A stretch of 64,000 nt of DNA from Hydra vulgaris. Its lineage: Eukaryota; Cnidaria; Hydrozoa; Anthoathecata; Hydridae. The notes under the pieces are model-generated. The model was not told the DNA's origin. It was given only the letters and a program-made list of their open reading frames with translations, and did no database searches. Each line of letters opens with the position of its first letter. The stretch's first letter is position 1. The stretch spans positions 63,191,001 through 63,255,000 of the forward strand of contig NC_088920.1 in assembly GCF_038396675.1 (NCBI RefSeq). Reading direction: 5' to 3'. Both the position numbers and the translations under genes were made by a program. This document shows positions 25,138 through 36,723 of the stretch, one piece after another.

Positions 25138-28100
25138 AGGGTGTCCCAAAAAAAAAAAAAAAAGCTCTCTACTGATTCCCAGGAAGTGACAGGAAGTGCT
25201 AGATGTAAAATCTGAGTTTTACTGTTTTAATGTTAAGCTAGCTTAACATTAATAGAAAACACATTTTAGAAAATGAAAACAAGACAATTAGATGCGTATA
25301 AATCATTTCCAATTGTTTTCTACTATTTAACTTGATAGATTTATATTTATAAATATGAAAATACAAAAAAAAATACATGAAAACTAATATTTATTAGCAA
25401 ATTTAAGATTTTATTGCGGTGAAACATTTCTCAAAAAATACAACTTTTTGAACAGTTCCCAAGCTCCTTTTTAGTCATAGTCTTAGTCAAGTTTTTTCTA
25501 GACTTTTTAACTACAAAAAGTACATTTTGAAGGTGATCTTCATCTCTAGTAGCTGAAAGAAAATCTTTAATGAGCCTAATGTTTCTTTCTGCACCATCAT
25601 TTACAACAGATATGTCTTTGATCCATGCAATAAAATCTAGCAACTGAGGATGGTTAAAAACATCTATAGTATTAAGACTATTATTAAGCCATTCTTTTAT
25701 ACTAGCTCTTGATATTTTAAAATGTTTGAAAAGAAGGTAGCTTTGCTCGGAAATCAACTCAGGTAGCTCTGTGGTCTCTCCAATTTGTACATTTGATGGT
25801 TTACAACGCTGAAATTCATTTGGCTCTTCAAACTCAATCAGAGCTGACAGCATTCTTAGCTTTGTTTCAGAAGGAACTTCTTTATCCCCAAAGGACAAAA
25901 CGCAGAGTTGCGGAGTTAAGTACCACGTATGGCGTCCCATGCTGAGAAGCAAAGCATTTCCAATATTCTTACTAACTTTTCTCAATGCATAGGCTGTCTG
26001 GATAGCTTTCAAATCATTGCCCTACAATGCCAGAAATCCTAAAAAACTTTTTAAAAACCATGGAACATAGCAAATTGCAATAAACAAACTTGCATCCTTC
26101 AACTGCAGCACTTCTTTTTCTGTCAAGATATTACTGATATCTTTAGTCATATAAAGAGTCAGGATGTAGATCGCATCTGCTAAAAACCTTGCCTCATGGC
26201 AGGCGCCAGGTTGATGGAACTTAAAATCTTGTACTTCCACTCCAAGGAAGAAGGAGGCAAGCTTACAAACTATACCATAATCATTCCTTGAAAACACTAT
26301 ATCAGTAGTTGCATTAGTCAAAAATGTCTTAGCTTCCTCTGCAACAGTGCGAAGAACAGAGCCAATCTTTAGATCATCTCTTTGCCTGTCCAATTTGCAT
26401 AAATTTTTCACTTCATTCACTTTCTCACAGATTTCAGGCCACTTGTTCTTTAGCTTGACATAAAGAGCTCTTCTTGGACCTTTAGTTTTCTCACCAGTAA
26501 GGGCAGCCATATAGTGAGATACATGTACTTCATATATGTGTCTCCTACACATTATCCACAAAATTGGTAATTTCAAAATATCTGTAAGAATTTGGACTGC
26601 TCCATTTACTCCGCCTGTATTGCTTGCAGTTGTATTACAGCATATACCAATGATCTGCTCTGTACATCCGTAATATTCTAAAAGATTGTGCACTTGTTAT
26701 GCTTGGTCAACTCCCTTTGAAGAGGGACATTGAACAACACCTAAAAGATGGTCTTCCATGGTATCGTCATCGGGGAACTCACTGAGACTGCAAGTCGCTC
26801 AATTTTTTGGATAATGTTAAGCCCAGTGGTAATTTGTTCCAACAGTTTGGTATCAAAATGAAGAATAAGCCGTCGGCCTTTAAGATGATTAGATATTGAA
26901 ATCCACTCCGAGTCTCCTTCAAGTTCTACATATTTGAACTTTTTTCTATGAAGTGTGCTTCTTGAAAGCGGTATATCATTAATTTCTATACCTCCAGCTT
27001 TAAATACTTCACTTAAAATTGCCAGATGAGGTCGTACACCAACATTGAACCTTGTTGCTGGAACAGCAGTACATTCAATGAGCTTTTCAACATTCACTGC
27101 TAGATTTAACGTCCAGAATTGTACCTAGGTATCATTTTATAATATTTTTCTACCTATTTATTTATTTAAATTACAACTATGTTATTAAAATAATACTATA
27201 CCTGCGTTTCCGACCGTTACCCAGGAAATCATCTTCCTCGCTGATTTCACAGTCCTCGTTTGACTTTTCTTCCTCACTGCTGAATTGAATCTCTTCTGTC
27301 ATGGAGTCATGTGACAACAAAACATCATTGATATCTTTTAAGTTTTTCTGTCTCTCTAATTCTTTCTCTCTCAACTTATCTAGCTTGTTCTTTCTCCTGT
27401 TTGCATCCAGTACTCTTCTACTGTAGTCTTCATTGACTTTTGTTTCCATATATCCTTTCCTATGTAACTTCTGGTCTTCATAAAAACTAAGAAATATTTA
27501 GATCTATTAAGCCATTTATAAATAAATTAATAATTGTTCTAGTTTTTCTTGGAAGATGACCAAACCATGTAAAGAGTTAAACATAGATATTTTAAAGGAA
27601 ATAATATGCTGTTACTTTTAATTGGAAAAAAAATCTCACTACTAAAAAAAGTGATATTTAATGAACTTACTTTATATCTTCCAGCTTGGCATCATCTGTT
27701 CTCAATCTATCAGCAAGAATATCTTTTTTAAAATTCTTAGTCGAGATATCAAAAAGCTGATAGGATTCTGTGAGAAAATCTTTCTCTAACTTTGATTGCT
27801 TATCAAGACTGCTGTTCCAGTTTAGAGAAGACAATTTAATCAATTTCTTGTATTTTAAATTAAGTTTAATGATTTTAGTCTTTATATTGTACCCACAAAT
27901 CACAAATTTCTTGCCAAACCCAGCATTATCCCAAATTTTTTTAATCCTAGATACCAAGCAAGAACTATCAGGATCTGTACAAACACCATTTTCACAAACA
28001 AGATCCTTGGATTTCGATTTCAATTTGCAACCAACATTAGTAGAAGTGGGTTTGTATTTAACTTGTGACTCGCGAAGGATAAATTGATAGTATCTAAGAA

Positions 28101-28543
28101 TATCACCATTAGATGGAAGCTGTCTCTGAGGTAACTCCCTCAGTGGGTACTTCAATAGGTAAATATACCTCAACCTTTCTGTATTTTTCCGTTTTATCTT
28201 ATTCTGTCCTATCATCTTCTTTTTTTTTAGCTGTTCTACCCATTTTTATATGAATTTCGAAATAATCAGTTTTTTAACTAAATTTATACTAAATGTTACA
28301 CTTGCATCAAAAATCTATGAAGTCGTTATTATCATATTAAAACATATTGAAATACTAGATAGCGCTGTTTTTTAGTAAATACACATAAGTGTACAAAACC
28401 GTAAAACTCAGAATTCACATCTATCACTTCTAGTCATTAAAAAATTAAAAAAAAGATTTTGGTAGCTATTTAGGACCTATAGAATAAGGATCAGTTAAGA
28501 GCACATTGAAATTTTAAAAAAAAGTGTGTTTTTGGGATACCCT
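25138..28543 (-). mobile_element. Transposon of the A/B/C/D family with terminal inverted repeats
   Basis: The left end reads AGGGTGTCCCAAAAA; the right end in reverse complement AGGGTATCCCAAAAA. A second inverted block lies inside each end: 25191-25227 (AGGAAGTGCTAGATG...TGAGTTTTACTG) and 28395-28431 reversed (AGAAGTGATAGATG...TGAGTTTTACGG). Between them is one minus-strand gene. No clear target-site duplication. The repeats support a DNA transposon; superfamily not assigned. Confidence 0.72.
25431..28215 (-). pseudogene. Transposase-like family, copy B
   Basis: Minus strand. Exon 1 from 28215 (MIGQNKIKRKNTERLRY; QLPSNGDILRYYQF matches copy A's LATNGDSIRCLLF) ends at AA/GTAAGT near 27667; a phase-2 acceptor at about 27485 joins it to a Glu/Lys-rich exon (FYEDQKLHRKGYMETK). 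Next, 27097 to 26741 holds RPHLAILSEVFKAGG and PLSRSTLHRKKF; 26693-26022 the core ICCNTTASNTGG and, 29 residues on, CRRHIYEVHV; then FHQPGACHEARFLADAIY; and 26012-25431 the C-terminal part (VVNDGAERNIRLIKDFLS). Defects: TAA at about 26701 and TAG at 26019-26021, plus Asn in place of the Asp seen in copies A and C. The second intron's phase is uncertain. Likely a dead transposase. Confidence 0.72.
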
Positions 28544-29564
28544 AGTGTTCAGTTTGCCAACCCAAGAAAATTTAAACCCAAGAAAAGTGTTCAGTTTGCT
28601 CTAAAGTTGTTTTATAAAAGAACCACAGCCGACTTGAAAACTTTTTTTCACGTGAGAATACTGTTAGCTTTTTAAGTTTGCTTCGAAGATTATACTGCAA
28701 ATTCAAAAAAATTTAGTAAATGCTGTCATAAACTAATTATTAGAGAAGATAAATGTTATAATCGAGATTAACAATAGGTCGAAATATTATCTAGGGAAGA
28801 ATTTACCATACCAAATGCTAATCTGGGTAATTATGTTTGTGATGTTTTTGCAATATTAGACTTTTTTGATGCTGTTTGAAACATTAATTTGCCATTTAGA
28901 AAACTTTTCAGTTCATTTTGAAAACTTTTTTGTTTATTTTTGATTACTGCAGCTCATTCTACTTAAAAAGTAGAATGAACTCAGAAAATCAAATGTGATT
29001 TTCTGAGTTCATTCTAAAAAAAAAATTTAAAATGTGGATGTTGTTTAAAAGTTAACCATCGGTTTAATATCTTAATTTTACTTTTCTCACACAAGAAAAA
29101 TAACTAAGTGTCCAATATAAAAATTTTAAACTAAATACTTTTATACTTGGTACCATTTATTGACCATGACCAGTAAATGGATTAAATAACCGACCAGTAA
29201 ATGGCGTATTAGCGAAGGTTTAATCTAGTTTACTTAAAACTTTAAATGCGAGGCACTAACTAAATAATTTTGTTTAAAAATGTACATAAGATATTAACCT
29301 TTTATTACTTTCCTGAATGGACTGCCATAAATACAAGCAATGCATAAAAAATGACAATAAAGTGTGAATTTTCGAAAACAAAACAAAAAATTGTTACATT
29401 TAATATAATGTTTTTAACATTTAGTTCTAGCAACTAAAACCTTTTAGAATTTTTTTGAAATTGGGGTATTTAGAAATTTTTAATGGAGTCATTGAGTTTA
29501 AATAATAGGTTAGGACAATTTGTGCCATAGATTTTTGTTAGAAAAGCTTTCAAAAGTGGCCAGT
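28544..29564. other. Intergenic
   Basis: No gene recognised. AGTGTTCAGTTTGC occurs twice, 42 bp apart (28544, 28586). A strong hairpin at 28972-29015 is listed separately. Confidence 0.55.
28972..29015. repeat. Perfect 20-bp-arm hairpin
   Basis: AGAATGAACTCAGAAAATCA, a 4-nt loop AATG, then the exact complement. A third overlapping partial copy (CATTCTACTT) precedes it at about 28955. Confidence 0.92.
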
Positions 29565-30466
29565 AGGGGAGCCTGTTGTACCTTTGACCACGTTGTACCT
29601 TTGGTCACTCTACTTTGTCGGCTTACTACTACTTTTTAAAAAAAAGTGAAGTGCCATTTGAAATAATAGTCCTTGACGACTCTTCTTACCGTAAAACATT
29701 ATAATTGAGATATATGGTATCGATCCACCAGTAATTATAAGTTTTGGCTCTTAAAAAGTAAATATTTGCGTTAATCTTATTTGATTTTAAAAATGTGTTA
29801 AATTGTTGTTTGATTCATCTGCGACATTATAAACATTACCTAACATCCTTTTTTTGTATTGGAAAAATTTTGATGATTATGTCCCGTGTACCTTTGACCA
29901 GAGTAGGATGTTATACTTTGACCAACAAAAACTAAAGAAAATATGTGACTTTATCTAAATAATTATAATAGCTGATTTTATTTAAAAAAATTTGTAAAAC
30001 TATTAGTAATACTAAGTATCGTAACTTCAATACACAAGTCTTTGCAAGATTGTAAGGATTGATTTTTCTAATTTTTTTTAGACAATTAGGATTGATTACA
30101 AAATAGTTAGATTTGTTTTGTTATTGATAAAAGGTAGGCCGGAAGTTGCTATACAATATATAACAAGCTAAACTATTAAAGAGGTTCAAACATTGCATGA
30201 TTTTTAAATAATAATATTTTGGTCAAAGGAACAACGCGTATCGGTCAAAGGTAAAACGTACGTGTTGTACCTTTGACCAATTGACTTCTTTTATTAATAC
30301 GCGGGAAAAAGATACTTCTTGGTTGAATGAAAAAAAAGTCTTAAGTATAATTTTTGAGCAAACTATGAAAGAATATTATATAGCTTGAATGGTTTACATT
30401 TACTTAATAGACTACGCAAAAAACGCCTTAAAGCAAAAAGTGGTCAAAGGTACAACAGGTTCCTCT
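29565..30466. mobile_element. MITE with TTGTACCTTTGACCAC terminal repeats
   Basis: The left end from 29565 reads AGGGGAGCCTGTTGTACC then TTTGACCAC; the right end reversed reads AGAGGAACCTGTTGTACC then TTTGACCAC. Internal copies of the GTACCTTTGACCA core occur in both orientations (about 29605, 29888, 30220, 30240, 30268). No coding sequence. Superfamily undetermined; the target duplication is not obvious. Confidence 0.82.
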
Positions 30467-31859
30467 CAATGGTTAATGGCCGGCAAATGGCGTATTTACC
30501 CTAAATATTTTAAAAACAGTTTCACAATTTTTTAATGTTATATTTGCTATTATACCATCAAGAATTACACATAAAAACATTCACAAGTGCTTTCTTTTTA
30601 TGTTCGAGTTGTCAAAACAAAGATTGAAAAGGTTTAACGGACTAATTTTTTTTTTCGTGTCTTTAAAACAGAGTATATTTAATTTTATTTATATTTAAGG
30701 ATAGTTTACAAAACTTAAATTATTCTGTGACTGTTTTAAACAATGGTTTACTTAACTACTCAAACAAAACTTGTATTGTTTAGCAGGATGTTTTGAAAAA
30801 ACGTACCAATCTCCAATAAATAAAAAAAAATCATTGATAAAGTTCTAATTTTTATTAGTTATGGTAACATAAATGTTACATAAATGTAGTGTTATAAGTG
30901 TTACATAAATGTTAAACTAAAACACAGTTTTTAGGAGTTTTATATATAGTGCAGAAAAGGTTTTATATAAAGTGCAGAAAAAGTTTATTGATTGTTGTCA
31001 AATATTGTAATTGATTGCAAATTTCCTTAGATTTTTTTTTTAAATAAAAATGCTTTTGCACTTCACAGACCGTTGTGTTTCACACAACAATGGCACATTA
31101 GATAATGTTGACCTCCTCTTTCCGGGGTGTGTCTAGTGGTGGTAGCTTTGATTGAACCAATTAAGTAAATTAAAGTTGAAATAAAATCACAAAGTGACTT
31201 AAAATCATTAAAGAATGGACTGAGAGGATGCGTGGAGCAGTAAAAAAAAAAATTACGTATTTTAGCCTGAACTCCGTTTTCCTAATCAACCATAGCTGAA
31301 CAGCCACCGTATCATTTTAAGAGTAGTTTTGTCATGTCGAGGCCACATTTATTGCAGTGATTCGAAAAATTATCAATAAGCCTTCATTTGTTTCATTGGA
31401 TGAAATCCAAATGTTCAGAATTCGAAAAAATCTTTCCATTTACTTTGCTTTATTCCTGAATTTGAAATTATGAGCTGTTTCGTAAACTATAATTAAAAAT
31501 CTATAGATTTGTGTAATGATTCAACAATTTGTGTCTATATCAGCTTCTTTTAAATCTTTACCAGCTTGTTATGGATCCTATTTTATGCATAACACGCCAA
31601 AGTCTGTAGATGCTTATTTTTGTTACCAGCTTTTACTGTAATTTGAAACTGATCACGGACATTTTCACTTTCATTATATCGACTTACATCGAAAAACAAT
31701 GTGCCACAAAAGATGTCGCCGCGAAGAGCCGCATGCTCGCCTTATGGTTTCAGACGTTTTTAGAAATGTTATTGTACTTGGTTAATGCTGATGAATGTAT
31801 GAATATACCTTGGTATTCGTGATGAACGGTCAATGGAAAAACAATAAAAAGCACACATA
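30467..31859. other. Intergenic, no gene seen
   Basis: AT-rich sequence without recognisable coding or repeat structure. Confidence 0.5.
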
Positions 31860-32022
31860 CAGGGCCGACCCGAGAGGGACGGGAGATCAATAGTTGGCAG
31901 TCGGCAAATGTCGAATAAAAAAAAAATGTAAGAGTAGTTAGTGTGAAAATTTTTTTTTGGAGTAGACAAAAAACAGATACGTCACTTCCTCTCCCCAATA
32001 AATTTTCTTCGGGACGGTCCTG
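31860..32022. mobile_element. Short hAT-like MITE
   Basis: Left CAGGGCCGACCCGAGAG; right end reversed CAGGACCGTCCCGAAGA. 163 bp with no coding capacity. The flanking octamers CACACATA and CTAATATA match at five of eight positions, so a decayed 8-bp duplication is only possible. Confidence 0.6.
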
Positions 32023-33278
32023 CTAATATACTGAGCCCTTCAAAACATATAGGGCCCGGCTAATATACAGCCCTTCCCACATACTGAGCACTTTAAAAGA
32101 CGTAAATAGACAAGCCATTGTACATTCTACACGATAATCATTGCTATTTTCATCAAGTGACTTTTTTCTGATTTAGTAGGTTTTCTTAGCACTGATAGCC
32201 AATGAACTAGCTGACGTTTGATACAGTTTAAGATTATGATCTTTGTTCACGTTTTGAAGTTTATTTCTTTTAAAAAGAAAGTGGTGACACAGACTGCGTT
32301 TGAGTAGAGAACAGAGTTAGTGGAGTCATTTTGCTTGTGAGATACCATGTACATCTTTTCATGACAGTCAATGGTTTTCACTTTTTTAAATGTTTGATTT
32401 TTTTAAATGGCGAGATCTTTAATCAGATTCAAGTAATTTATTTTAGCATCTGCTGGCTTTGAACAACAAGTCAGTTTTCACACAAATCAGAAATTTTTAT
32501 AATTGCTGATTTACTTACATTAATTACTGAATGTTCTTTGAAGCAGTGCTACAGGTATCATTATAGAAGACCTTTTTATAAATTTTGCAACTGTAAATGC
32601 AGCTGTAAAGATTGAAATCAACTTCTTTTGTACGTCTTTCTTGTTTAGAGTTCACATCTTTTTTTTCTTGATCTTCATAATTAATAGATTTTTCTAATTC
32701 ATTATTTTTCTGAATTTAAAACTATTATTTTATAATAATATTTTTTCTGTAGACCAAGGAAATACCTTTTGTCTGTTTCTGTTTCAAAGCACATTTTGCA
32801 TGCTGGTAAATTAAGGTTGCATGGTTTTAGATTCCAGAGCATTCAAGAAAGTACCAAAACGGAGAATTACAAAATATTTTAAAAAGTTCCAGCTAATAAA
32901 ACAGTTATTTAGAAAGTTCTATTTATACAAAAATATTTATTTTGATTAATGAAACAGTAAAGTTTTAAGGGAGTTTCTACCAATTAGACATTTCTAGGCG
33001 CAAGATACATATGCTTTAGCTGGGGGACTGGGTTGAGCTGTTGCACCAGATGTTAAGATTGTGCTTAAAAAAAAAGTTTGCCACGTATTATCACCGAGAT
33101 TCAATCTACCAGAAAAGTAATAACACCTGAGTATAAAAATTTTTCTTTTGATTATAGATTAGTTACTGATCTTAACATACTTGTAAAATTTATATTTATT
33201 TTTTATGTGGTACACGCTTGCTGATGAAAGCACGTCGGGGCGTAGTGATAAGGCTAATATTGTTTTCTATTACACAAG
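32023..33278. other. Intergenic, no gene seen
   Basis: AT-rich with short poly-T and poly-A tracts; nothing supportable. Confidence 0.5.
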
Positions 33279-33281
33279 TCA

Positions 33282-33460
33282 GAAATTTAAGGTTTAAGTT
33301 TACTATCCGAGTACCCCAAAAATGTTAACAAATATAGTAAGTGGGGCATCTGGACACTTCATTTTCATATTTAGAAAAATCTGGGAGGTATCACATTTTT
33401 AGAAAATCTGCTTAAAAGTCATTATTTTCGTACTTAAAAAAACTAAATATATTGACGGAA
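33282..33460. repeat. Left terminal inverted repeat
   Basis: About 179 bp, the reverse complement of 36531-36720 with few mismatches (for example CCCC versus CTCC near position 35 of the repeat). Confidence 0.94.
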
Positions 33461-33833
33461 CAGTAAAATTAACATAAAATAACTTTAAATTCCAAATTTT
33501 TATTCTCTTAAATTTTGTATTTACACATCAACTTCATTAGACAGCTCTTAGATATATCTAAGTTGGTGAAAAAGGTTTAGATATGCTTGAATTATATTAG
33601 GAACATAGTATGCTTAGTAAAGTAGAACATATTGATAGTATATAAATAATTTATTAGTATTGTAATATAGTAAAATATTAGTATTGTATGTCTAATAACC
33701 TAATATATATAAATAATAATAATAAATAATAAATAAAATATTTCAAAAACCGTTTGTACTAATATATTTATAATTTCTTTTTGAATAAATATACAAATTT
33801 TTTTAACTAAAGATTTCAATAATGTTTATGTTT

Positions 33834-36353
33834 TCATGTACAATTAATGTTCAATAACTTATAAATTATTTGAACTGAACACTTCAGCAATTCTTTTGCT
33901 TCTTTCCTTATGTTTGTTGAGACTCCAAACCTGTTTATTACACTTTTCATCTTGGAATGGCAAGATTCAGATGTCTGCTCATTAAACTGCCCAAGGGAAA
34001 GGCCACTCAAATCAACAAATGTTTCCAGATGTGCTGTTACAGCATGTACTTTCCAAGTAACCGTGAGCTGTTTACCTAAAAACGAAAAAAGTTTACTATA
34101 AATATGTTTATCAATAACTTGGTTTTAAATACAAAGGGTAAAAAAAACAGCAATTACCTCTCTGCAATAGTCTTGCGCATCCTTATAGCTTTGTGTAAAA
34201 CTTTCAATTAAAATTGAATAGTTTGGGTCAAGTTTATAGCCAAAGACACCATGAACAACCTTATTAAATTTTCTCATTGTTTCTAAGAGAGGATACAGTT
34301 CAACAGGCATTATTAACCCAAGTTTGTCGCAACTTTTAAGTATCTCTCTACACGTGTTTCCTTCAAATGTTCCTCCATGGTAACCTTTTCGAAGGCATCC
34401 AATGCTCTTGACCCAATCTATAAATCCAGGCCAAAGTTGCATTATAAATGCTGCCACATGGTTAACAAATCCCATCAGAAGGTGAAGTTCTGGTAATGGA
34501 ATCTCTCTTATTATACTTAGGGATTTGTCTTCTATCTTAAGCAGAGAAGGATTAATGACATTCTAAATATATGGAAATAAATTTTTTTTATCCTATTTAA
34601 AATGATAAAATGGTAATGGATAATAAATTTCGAAAATATTTACAATATATTTATTCATTTATACCTTATATTCTCTCATTCTTTTCACCGGAGTTCCTGC
34701 AGATGAATACAGTTCATAGTAATTATTCAAAGATTGAAATGTTCTTAACTCTCCAGCAAATAATTCTGAAGAACCTTCACACCATGCACAAGCATACTTT
34801 CCTCCATGAGCCTAAAATTTTATATTATAATTCAATTTATAAATATATTGTAGGGTAAAAAAAACCTTTTCTTAATATAGTTTTTACCATGATATGTCTT
34901 ATTATCTTAAAATTATTTAAAACAAACACACCGAAATTCCTAGCAATATGTTGATTAACTTCATGTTAGAAGCCAATGTGTACTTGCATTCATGCAACTT
35001 TAATCTTTCCACAATCATTGTCATGTTAGAATGATTCTCACTTACCCTTTCACAATAAGCTAAAACAAGTGATGTATTTGCTCCTGAGTATGATCCTAAT
35101 AAGCTGCTATCTTCTGTCCTGTCCTTGGTTGGATCAAACAGATTTACTATAACTTTTAGTGATCCTCCACCTATAATATATATATATATACTTACACACA
35201 TACATATTTGTATTTAAATATGTACAAATAATATTTTTTAAAACAAGTTTTCAAAAAGACGATAATTAAAATATCATAAGTAATATAAATTAAATAAATT
35301 AAATATAAATACCTGAATCTATTCCAACCTTTACAAATGTGTTTTGTGGAACCTGCCCTCGATATTTCATTACAAAATCCAGAAATGCTGTAATATCTTC
35401 AATATATACCAAGTGTCTCTTCACTGTAGCATAGTCATTATCATTTTCTTTTTCTTTAAAGTCTAATAATTCAGTGACATAAAAGTTGGAAAGTAGTTTA
35501 CTTTTTTCATCCAGGGTTTTCTCCATGTTTGACTCAAACTTTACACCGCTTCTCCTCAAAGTTTTTAACATTTCATTTGACTTCAATTGACTAAGTCCTA
35601 AGGTATTTACCAAAACTTCTACTTCATTATAAGGAATCTTTCTCTGGTCACTTTCCCGAGTACCGAGTGTAATATGAATACTTTTACCTCCTTAATATAA
35701 TATAAACTATTATTTTAAGAACGTACATAACAGCTATTTTTATTTAACAATATTTTACCTGTTCTGAGAATGGCTTGAGCTCCTAGACTTTGCCCTTGAT
35801 CAGAATAAAGAAGGGAAGAAGCTACTTGTTCTTTTACTTTTTTAGAAATTTTAGAAATACTCTCAGAAAGATTTGTGCTACTCTTTAAAGTGGAACATTT
35901 GTGGGGTTTACCTTTAGCAATTTCGCATAAACATATTTGGCAAAGTTTCAGTGTTGAGCTAGTTCCCTTTTTCATACTTTTATTTAATAATCTATTTCTT
36001 CCTTGACTGCATATACTGCATAATACTGAGCAATCTCTAGAGGTTTGCAAGCTAGACAAATCAGAATTTTTCCATTTTAAAGAAACTGTGTCTGCAATAG
36101 TTTTACCAGCCTTACAGAGATACAAGTTTTTCTTGCAACCTGGGCATAATCCTGTAGGGTAGGCAAATACTTTAAGTGAAAACTCAGGCTTACAGAAAAC
36201 TTGAACCAGACCTTTCAAACTTTTATTAACTGGAACGCATTTGTTGTTCTTTTCAAGGCAGCAACAGCAAATGATCTTTTGAAAAAGTACATGATTTCTT
36301 TTAAAATGGTATTCTCTCTTCTCCTTAGAGAGCAGAGGAGCCATAGATTCCAT
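33834..36353 (-). CDS. Putative transposase of long-TIR element, six exons, 665 aa
   Basis: Exons (minus strand): 36353-35759, 35690-35313, 35170-34932, 34811-34665, 34562-34158, 34067-33834. All borders are AG/GT, phases agree (1,1,0,0,0), total 1998 nt with no internal stop. Start ATG 36353 (MESMAPLLSKEKREY). Domains: N-terminal Cys-rich zinc-binding-like region (CCCCLEKNNKC, CPGCKKNLYLC, CSVLCSICSQG, CQICLCEIAKG); a middle with VGIDSGGGSLKVIVNLFD spanning the exon 2/3 junction; TLASNMKLINILLG then AHGGKYACAWCEG; PELHLLMGFVNH; GYHGGTFEGNTCREIL; KVHAVTAHLETF. The (D)xK..N.LLG..H....C.WC arrangement loosely recalls CACTA/tnp2-type transposases, an analogy only. I recall related invertebrate proteins but no established name. 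Position inside TIRs argues for a transposase, presumably nuclear. Confidence 0.85.
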
Positions 36354-36530
36354 ATATTAGGTATCTATAATAAAATAAAAATAAAAATGCGTAGTCAAAA
36401 AGAAATATTTTTAATAAAAAATGCTTTTTTGACCAACTTTGTGTATTATAATAATGTTTATGTATAAATATTAAATTAAAGACCTTGAAAAGTTGGTATA
36501 TGAACATTTTTTTAAATAAACTTCAACTTT

Positions 36531-36720
36531 CTGTCAGTATATTTAGTTTTTTTAAGTACAAAAATAATGACTTTTTAGCAGATTTTCTATGTCAATTTTC
36601 TAAAAATGTGATACCTCCCAGATTTTTCTAAATATGAAAATAAAGTGTCCAGATGCCCCACTTACTATATTTGTTAACATTTTTGGAGTACTCGGATAGT
36701 AAACTTAAACCTTAAATTTC
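36531..36720. repeat. Right terminal inverted repeat
   Basis: 190 bp, reverse complement of the left repeat. The first exon of the gene starts about 180 bp inside it, so promoter elements may lie in or next to this repeat. Confidence 0.94.
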
Positions 36721-36723
36721 TCA

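Larger units (their letters stand above)
33282..36720 (-). mobile_element. Intact DNA transposon with long TIRs, unassigned superfamily
   Basis: Near-identical inverted repeats: left 33282-33460, right 36531-36720, both starting GAAATTTAAGGTTTAAG inward and staying aligned for about 180 bp; the right copy carries about 12 extra bases. TCA flanks both ends (33279-33281, 36721-36723), a possible 3-bp target duplication. A single six-exon gene without disabling changes fills the interior. High repeat identity and an intact gene suggest recent activity. Confidence 0.9.

Noticed and set aside
31610..31998. Frames of 66-82 codons on both strands
   Set aside because: No domain, biased composition or splice context; they partly cover the short hAT-like MITE.
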